Of a stretch of DNA of 64,000 nt, positions 57,411 through 64,000 are shown in pieces. The notes under the pieces are model-generated. The model did no database searches and was not told the DNA's origin. It saw only the letters and a program-made list of their open reading frames with translations. The stretch is taken from contig JANTQA010000042.1 in NCBI GenBank assembly GCA_027625915.1, forward strand, positions 1,500,001 to 1,564,000, read 5' to 3'. Within the stretch, counting starts at the first letter, position 1; each line of letters starts with the position of its first letter. Made by a program: the position numbers and the translations under genes. This DNA comes from Anaeramoeba flamelloides (lineage: Eukaryota; Metamonada; Anaeramoebidae).

Positions 57411-58968
57411 TTTTTTTGATTCTAGCAAAGAAATCATTCTTTAAATTTAATTTTTTTTTTTTTTTATTGTTTTGCTTTTTTTTTTTTTTTATTTTTAAAA
57501 GTTTTTTAAAAATAAATCCAATCAAATTAAATTTTTAAAGAAAATATTCACCTTTTTTTTCACAATAAATAATTTATTTTATTCTCTTTCAAAAGTATTC
57601 ACAATCTAAGAAATATCTTTCGAAGAGGCAAACAATTATTTTGGACTCTTAAAGATTTATTTTTTATTTTAAATTTAAAAAAATAATTTTTTTGTTGATT
57701 TTATATTAGGTTTTTTTTAATTTTTGAAATAAAACCTCAAAATTTAAATAAATTTTCAGTTTATTCCAAAAAGTAAAAAAAAAACGAGGAAAATTTCGTT
57801 AGGTTTTTTCCAGTATTCAAAAGAATAGAGTAAAAACTTTGATATTTCTCCCTTCTTTAGAATTTTGGAAAAGATAGGTACTCTACAGGACTTGATGGCA
57901 CTTTTCTATTAGCTTTTCCATGATTTAAAAGAATAGAGTAAAATCTATGAATTTAACTCAACTGTTTGAACCCTGGAAAACCTAGGAATGGGATATTTAT
58001 CATGAGTAATTTTTTTTTTCCTATTTTCGTTTTATAAAATGAATAGAGTGTTTTCAAAACTATTAGTTATTATATATCAAAGTAAATATCTTAAAGTTGA
58101 ATTTAACTAAAATTCATTCTTACATTCCATTTTACAATTTTTACCGAAAAAAACACCTTTTTTTCTCGGTTAGGTACTTCTTAAAAAACCCAGTACTACT
58201 ACTAACAATAATAAATACAATAGCCTCAAAAATTTGAAGTTATGGGATGTTGATTAGATTGTAAATAAACTTGATAATAAACAATGAAAGGTTAAGGGAA
58301 AGTAGTAGTTTTGTCTAACTTTTTTTTTTCAATTTTATTTTTTCATACTAGTGATTGCTAAAATTTAACTTTAGGTTTTTTTTATTCAAACTTCTATATT
58401 TGAGGATAGGAATCCACATATACATATTCTTGGATCAGATTTAAATTACCGTTTAGAGGTTATGTCTTGGATTAAAGTAAACGGTTACAAAAATATTCAA
58501 AAATTTTAAATCATAATTAGAAATTTTGTTACCTAAAAAAAAAATTTTTTTTCAATTCAACAAATTAGACTTGTTTTCCTATTTCTTTGTCAAAAAATTG
58601 AAATTTCGCTTCTCGTGATCCACATAATTCTTTTTTAAAATTGATTTAAAGAACCCTGTTTCATATTTACACTTTTGTGTATGTTTCATTTCAAAATTAA
58701 AAAAACATTGAAGTTCGATTCAGCTTGCCAATAATTTAAATTAACAAATACAAACCAACAAAGATAAGGAATTGAAATTAAAATTTTTTAAAGAACAATT
58801 GTCAGTTTCAATCGTTCTATTGGATGCAAGCTGTATCTTTTTGTTTCTTAAAATATCCTAAAGTCAACAAACTAATTTCTCTCATCTTTGGAAAGAAAAC
58901 AAAATGTGGTTTTTATTAAAGGACAACAATCATGAGTGTAACACCAAGACAAAAAAACGTGAAATCGT
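57411..58968. other. Convergent intergenic DNA between VPS52 and the ERI1-like gene
   Basis: About 1.6 kb between two 3' ends. T-rich runs follow the VPS52 stop. An R3 modular repeat lies at about 57700-57990. Nothing else was recognised. Confidence 0.5.
57700..57990. repeat. Modular dispersed repeat, family R3, fifth location
   Basis: Contains ttaggttttttt, cgttaggttttttccagtat, tcaaaagaatagagtaaaaa, and a degenerate core, ggtactctacaggacttgat followed by ggcac. Confidence 0.55.
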
Positions 58969-59757
58969 CTAATAGTAACCAAACGATCTGAGTTCGTCGT
59001 CAAGTGTTTGATCAAATTCTGTTATTATTATTTTTGGTTTTTGTTTTTTTTTTTTTTTGTTCTTTTGTTCCTTGTTTTGTTTGTCATTGAGATATTCCTC
59101 CTTTCCAACAAATTTGATCCATTTTTTTGTTGGTTCAAAATGATAACAATCGTTATTCGTGATGTTAAAACCCTTTTTAATCAATTTTTGAGCAATTTTG
59201 ATTGTGTATATAGAGTCTCCAATCCCTGAGTGGAATCTGTTTGATCCCTTGTCAATTTTTAAAAAGTCAACCATTCGTTCCAACGATTTTGATTGCTTGT
59301 TCTGATAAAAGTTTTGAAACAGTTTTTGGATATCAATCCAACTGTCCCAATACGCATACCGTTTTTTAATTTCGTAGTTTAATAGCTGGTTTGTTAAATA
59401 GTCTTGAAGATCAAATGATGTGACAGTTGCAAAATGCCAATTGCAAGTCTTTTCATAGGTCTGTGGATCCACTAACCCTATAGAGACGAGCCACTTGTTG
59501 TATTGATCCAAAACTTGTGGGAACTCTGGGGCCTCGTCAACGTCCTGTTGCCTGATCTTTGTGATTTTTTTACAAATATCGGTAAGGTATGGCGAAAACA
59601 CAGGCTGCACATAGCTATGAAATTGTGAGACAATAGTGTCTTTTTTGATGCTGTAGCATACACCCGGAAATTCAATCACCTCAATTAAGTCACTTTGAAT
59701 CAATGAAGACATATTCAATTCAAAATCAATACCAACCAAATATTCGATTTCGCCCAT
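58969..59757 (-). CDS. ERI1/3'hExo-like DEDDh 3'-5' exoribonuclease
   Basis: Predicted RNase of the ERI1 branch; relatives trim histone mRNA ends, 5.8S rRNA or small RNAs. 262 residues from the first ATG (MGEIEYLVGIDFELN); an upstream in-frame TTG is not a likely start. Catalytic motifs: Exo I DFE (Asp11, Glu13); IEFPGVCYSIKKDTIVSQFH and YVQPVFSPYL, then QQDVDEAPEFPQVL, parallel to the ERI1 lines IEFPVVLL, YVRPEINTQL and QVDRADTFPQVL; Exo II in TSFDLQDYL (Asp); and Exo III RFHSGIGDSIYTIKIAQKL (catalytic His and Asp). There is no SAP domain before the nuclease, unlike human ERI1, so it is closer in layout to the ERI2/ERI3 and Snipper forms. The tail is Lys-rich, then acidic-aromatic (ending DELRSFGYY). 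Single exon. Confidence 0.9.
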   Translation of the reverse strand: MGEIEYLVGIDFELNMSSLIQSDLIEVIEFPGVCYSIKKDTIVSQFHSYVQPVFSPYLTDICKKITKIRQQDVDEAPEFPQVLDQYNKWLVSIGLVDPQTYEKTCNWHFATVTSFDLQDYLTNQLLNYEIKKRYAYWDSWIDIQKLFQNFYQNKQSKSLERMVDFLKIDKGSNRFHSGIGDSIYTIKIAQKLIKKGFNITNNDCYHFEPTKKWIKFVGKEEYLNDKQNKEQKNKKKKKQKPKIIITEFDQTLDDELRSFGYY

Positions 59758-62700
59758 TTGATTTGAAATGTGAAATTGAGAAATTCTCAAATACAAAATA
59801 AATTTGAAAAAAATAAAAAATTTGTTTGTTAAACACTACAAGAATCGCACAAAAATTATAGTCGCTTTTTTTACTTGACAACCGTTATTTATTTTGAAAT
59901 TGTTCAAAAGTTTAAAAGTTATTCCAAGATCACAATGCAACAACTTTTAATTTAAAAGTTTTTACAAGTCAAACTTTTAAAAACATTTAATTTAAACAAC
60001 TTTCCAATTTTAGTTTTTTATAAAAAGAGTTTCAGGTAATTGAAAGTTAACCAATATTTTTCTTTTAGATAACTTTCAAAAATTTCAATTAAATTCAAAA
60101 TGTAATCTTTTGTTAATTATTATTTTTTAGCCCTTTTTTGGCTTACAAAAGTTTGTATCAAGTTTTTGAAATTTGAAAAAATACGAAAGAATATCTGTTA
60201 CTGAAATCTTGCAGACTGTCAGTATGAAAGTTCCAAAAAGTCTTTAAAGTGTTTGTATGGATTGTGCTTTTCTTGTCTTGACAATGTGATGAGATCAAAG
60301 TCTACCAAGGAGAAGTGTTAAATTAAAGTGTGGTGTTACCAAATGTAAATCAAAATTAAGTTTTCTATGGTTCAAATTTCTCAAAAAAATTGATTGATTG
60401 AAAAATACTTTAATTTGATCACTCATCAATTAAAACTGATCTTTAGTATTAGTAAAAAAACATAACAATTTCAGAAAAAGTCAGCATTTTGCAACAATGT
60501 TTTTGTTTATTTCAATATTCAAACTCCAAAGTTGAAAAATATCATTCTCCTATTTGTGTTCAAATAAACATTTGTATCTTAAAAATTCAATTTTTTATAA
60601 AAAATTAAATAATTAATCACTAGATTCTTATTATAAATTATTTTATACTACAACACCTATATATTTCCAAAATGTGTAAGCTTTTTTATAAAATAACAAA
60701 ACTAATTAGTTTTGGTTTTTTTAAGTCTATAATTTTTGAGATAGTCTTTTAAATAATATAAATTGTGTAAATAATAACTTTTGGACGTTCTAAAGATGAA
60801 TTATTAATGACCAATATACTCTTATTTTGGTTTCTGATTTTTAGAATTAGAATTGGAATATCCAAAAAAAAATTCCAAAATGAAAATGTTTCATTGAGAT
60901 CTTTAGTTAAAAAAATCCAATATTAAATCGTACAATAATATTTATAATGATGTTTTAAGTTCTGCAATATATTTACAATAAAAACCATTAACTTTCAATT
61001 ACAATATACTTTGATTATAGACAAATCTATGACGATGCTATCTCTGAAGAGCATAAAATCGATTGTAAAGGATTGTTTGATTCTCTCCTCTATTTTTTTT
61101 TGAATTTTTTTGAATTTGGGCTGTAAATAAGGCTGTCTAGAAAAAAATTTTATTGTGTAGGGTTTAGGTTTCAAAGTATTGGGAATTGTGCACTATATTT
61201 CTTGAGATCATCAATAAACACTATTAAATTTAAATTAAAAAATTTTTGGAAATTTTTCTGTTTTACTGATAATGTAATGAATTATATGTATTTCTTGAAA
61301 ACAACAACCTGGTAATTGTTGGTAAGAGTTGCTAAAATCAAAGAGTGTCTATTGAAAACTAAACTCAAATTTAATATTCATGTTGAAAACAATTCAATTT
61401 TTATGATAAAAAAAATCTTAGAAAGCCATGATTCTACTACGTTTATCGCCAAAATTTTAATATATATTATTAGTGATATTCTCTACTTACAAATTTTGTA
61501 TATGTGAGAAGTTTCAAAAAATTCTGATCCAATAAAAAACACAAGATAAGTAATTTTTTTCATAGAGATCAATTGTTTTATTCCCATTTTTTATCAAAAA
61601 GAAAATTATTAAATTGATTTTATTTTTTTCATTGGATAAATTTTTTACACGATTTTTTTTCATTTCCATCATTATTTTAGAATATCAGGTCTTTTTTTGG
61701 TAATAAATTTATTATAAAAATGTTTTTTTCTTTTTTGAGATAAAATTATTGGAAAACCAAAAAATCGTTTTGTTAAACCAATTGAAAAATAATTGATTTT
61801 CTTTTTAATAAGGATAGTTTTAATCATTAAAATTTTCAAAAATTTAAAATTTATTATAGAAATTAGGTATTATTTCAAGAAATATAGACTTATAAATCAA
61901 AATTTTCTAAAAATTTTAAATAAGTTTATTAGAAATTATGTTGATTTTTTTAAGTTGAAATTGGATTTTTTATTATATATTTTCTTATAATATTTAGAAA
62001 AAAAATAATTTTATCCTCAAAATTCACAATTGATTTTTTTTCTGCCAAAAATGATTTAAATTGTTTTAGCGATTCTTGTGAATAAGACAAAATAATTTGT
62101 GAGAAAAATTTTTTAAAATTGAAATTGTTTTTACATTTTTTAATTTTTTGAAAATGAGAAAATAGTTTTTTTCGACATTAAAGAATAACAAAAAAATTGC
62201 TTAATAGATATCAGAATTTCATTAAAAAATTTTTTTGGACTTCTATCATATTTGGATTTAATTAATCAGCTTTGCCTCAATTATATTTATTTATGGGGAT
62301 TTGGATTGGAATATTAATTATTAAAAATATAACCAAAATAAAACAATTTTTTTCAAAAGAAAGACCTTTTTAGATAAAACAAATAAAGACCTCTTACCAT
62401 TTTCAAGAATTAACTAAATTCTAGCAAAAAATAATAAGTTGTTTTTTTTTTTTTCTTTTATATTGAAAACGGGTGAATTTCTGATTTTCAAAATAGGCTA
62501 AAATTAATTAATTGTTTAATAGATGAGGTTAACTCATCCATTTCATAAGCTAAAAAACAAATTATAAAAAAATTATTTTTGAGGCTCTTTAAAAGATTTT
62601 ATTTAATTTTTCAACAATAATTGTATCTTTAATTGAAAATTTTTAGGAATTTGAAATAAAATTTATTAAATTCTTGAGTCTATGTTGGTTTTAAAAACCA

Positions 62701-63544
62701 TAACCAAACTATGATTCTTCTTTGGAAAATAATTGCTATTTTTCTTATAAAAACCATTTAACATGTCTGTATTAGCGGTTATAGTTGTATTGTTGTTTAC
62801 CGTGCATTAAAAAAATTAATTACATTTTCAATGATAAGAAATATTAGAAGTGTGATAGAACACTTGCCAGATTTTGTGATTAATATATTTTTTCACAAGA
62901 TAACTAGATTATCATCAATTTATATTATTTACTAATAATCAGAAGTGTTATTGATAATAGAAAAAACTTGAGATAATGGAGAAATTTATCAAAATCACAA
63001 AAAATAAAGTTTTGATTAAATTAGAAAATGATTTTTTTTTTAATTTATGTTTTAAAAAATAATATAAAAGGTCAAGAAACATTAAAAAAGATATAAAAAT
63101 AATGTAACCAATTCTTTTATATTTATATATTTTTTTGAACTAAATAAAATTATATCTTAAACTTAAGAGTAGGCAAAGATATTAACCTGATTAATTAATT
63201 TATTTGTGAAAATTATTTTTATTTGTGAAAAAATCAGAAATTAACAATATTAAGTTGAATTTCTGATAAGGGGATTTTATTATTAAAAAATCAGTATCAC
63301 AAATTTCCTTATTTAAATCAAAAATGTCAAATTCCAAAAAATTTGAAATTAAAGTTTTCATCTCAATCTTCAGAGATAAGGGTTAAGTGAATAAATTATT
63401 TGAGCCACATACCCCCCACAATAAATTTTTTTAATAATCCTTCTCCTTTTAGGAAAAAAACTGAAACAAGTAACATAAGTTTCTTTTGATTTGAATTCGA
63501 AATAAACCCCATTTCAAAATCATTGGTCCTTTAAAAATCAAAAT

Positions 63545-63578
<34 letters not shown>

Positions 63579-64000
63579 TGAAATTATCTATTATAGTAAA
63601 AAAATTAGTATTTTATTATTCAGTTCTATACACTAGGAATATTTGTTATTCATCTTAAAATAAAATAAAAAAAGAAATAAAAATAAAAATAAAAAAAAAA
63701 TTGTGTATCCATTATGAAATTTAGTTTACTACTGAAAATTAAAAGTAAAACCAATTAGAAGTAAAAAACTAATGAACTGTTTAGAAAATTAAATAGATTA
63801 TTATGAATTGAGTCAACAGAAACAATCTAAATCTAATTTTATAGAAATATATGGAGCTATTAGGATAACAAAAATAATTAATTTTTTCACCAAGGTTTTG
63901 AAAAATATAAAAAATATTCAAGAAAAACCCTTCCCAAAATAGATAGTATTATAAGAAACACACTCAATTGTGTTGAATACTCCCATTTGGTCTTTAATCC
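59758..64000. other. AT-rich DNA upstream of the ERI1-like gene to the window end; no gene recognised
   Basis: About 4.2 kb. A TA microsatellite is at 63549-63574. Weak coding-like scraps (around 61022-61105, reading IYDDAISEEHKIDCKGLF, and 61316-61507) have no recognised family and may be fragments of exons or elements. No RNA gene was seen. Confidence 0.45.
63549..63574. repeat. (TA)n microsatellite
   Basis: About 13 AT units in intergenic DNA near the right edge. Confidence 0.9.

Overview
The window is nuclear DNA from an extremely AT-rich unicellular eukaryote. The evidence is spliceosomal introns with GT..AG ends, the standard genetic code, proteins full of Asn, Gln, Lys and His runs, and long A/T-only spacers. 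Only seven protein genes fit in 64 kb. The repeat-rich proteins look amoebozoan- or Anaeramoeba-like, but the kilobase-scale introns are unlike the short introns of Dictyostelium. The taxon is therefore an inference with low certainty.

Layout: a 5'-partial CNOT1 scaffold gene of the CCR4-NOT deadenylase (5485-14447, +); RPA2, the middle subunit of replication protein A (17131-17985, -); a Ste20/Hippo-class kinase with an N-terminal PH domain and a C-terminal SARAH domain (22543-29620, +, three exons); an unrecognised 863-residue disordered protein (35269-37860, +); a CDK8/CDKE Mediator kinase (41991-47164, +, two exons); VPS52 of the GARP/EARP tethering complexes (51167-57410, +, two exons); and an ERI1-like DEDDh 3'-5' exonuclease (58969-59757, -). 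Five introns of about 1.0 to 4.1 kb were placed by matching reading phase and family alignment across the junctions. The genes are housekeeping or regulatory (mRNA decay, replication, signalling, transcription, Golgi traffic, RNA trimming). They show no operon-like or pathway clustering.

The DNA between and inside genes is not empty. It holds several families of decayed, non-autonomous repeats: a ~540 bp family with TAAAC.. inverted ends (four copies), two Tc1/mariner-type families with CAGT.. ends flanked by TA, a 258 bp CCCTAAT-ended MITE, a small foldback family, a modular family built around a 10-bp periodic GGCACT core, two other dispersed families, and one scrap of LINE reverse transcriptase. 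The same families occupy introns and intergenic DNA.

Two genes (the 3' third of CNOT1 and the linker of the Hippo kinase) change frame several times, each time at or next to an A or T run, while homology continues across the break. These look like one-base homopolymer errors in the assembly rather than gene decay. The most interesting item is the PH-kinase-SARAH protein with three repeated TTVIK motifs in its linker. No tRNA, rRNA, CRISPR array or virus-like element was recognised.
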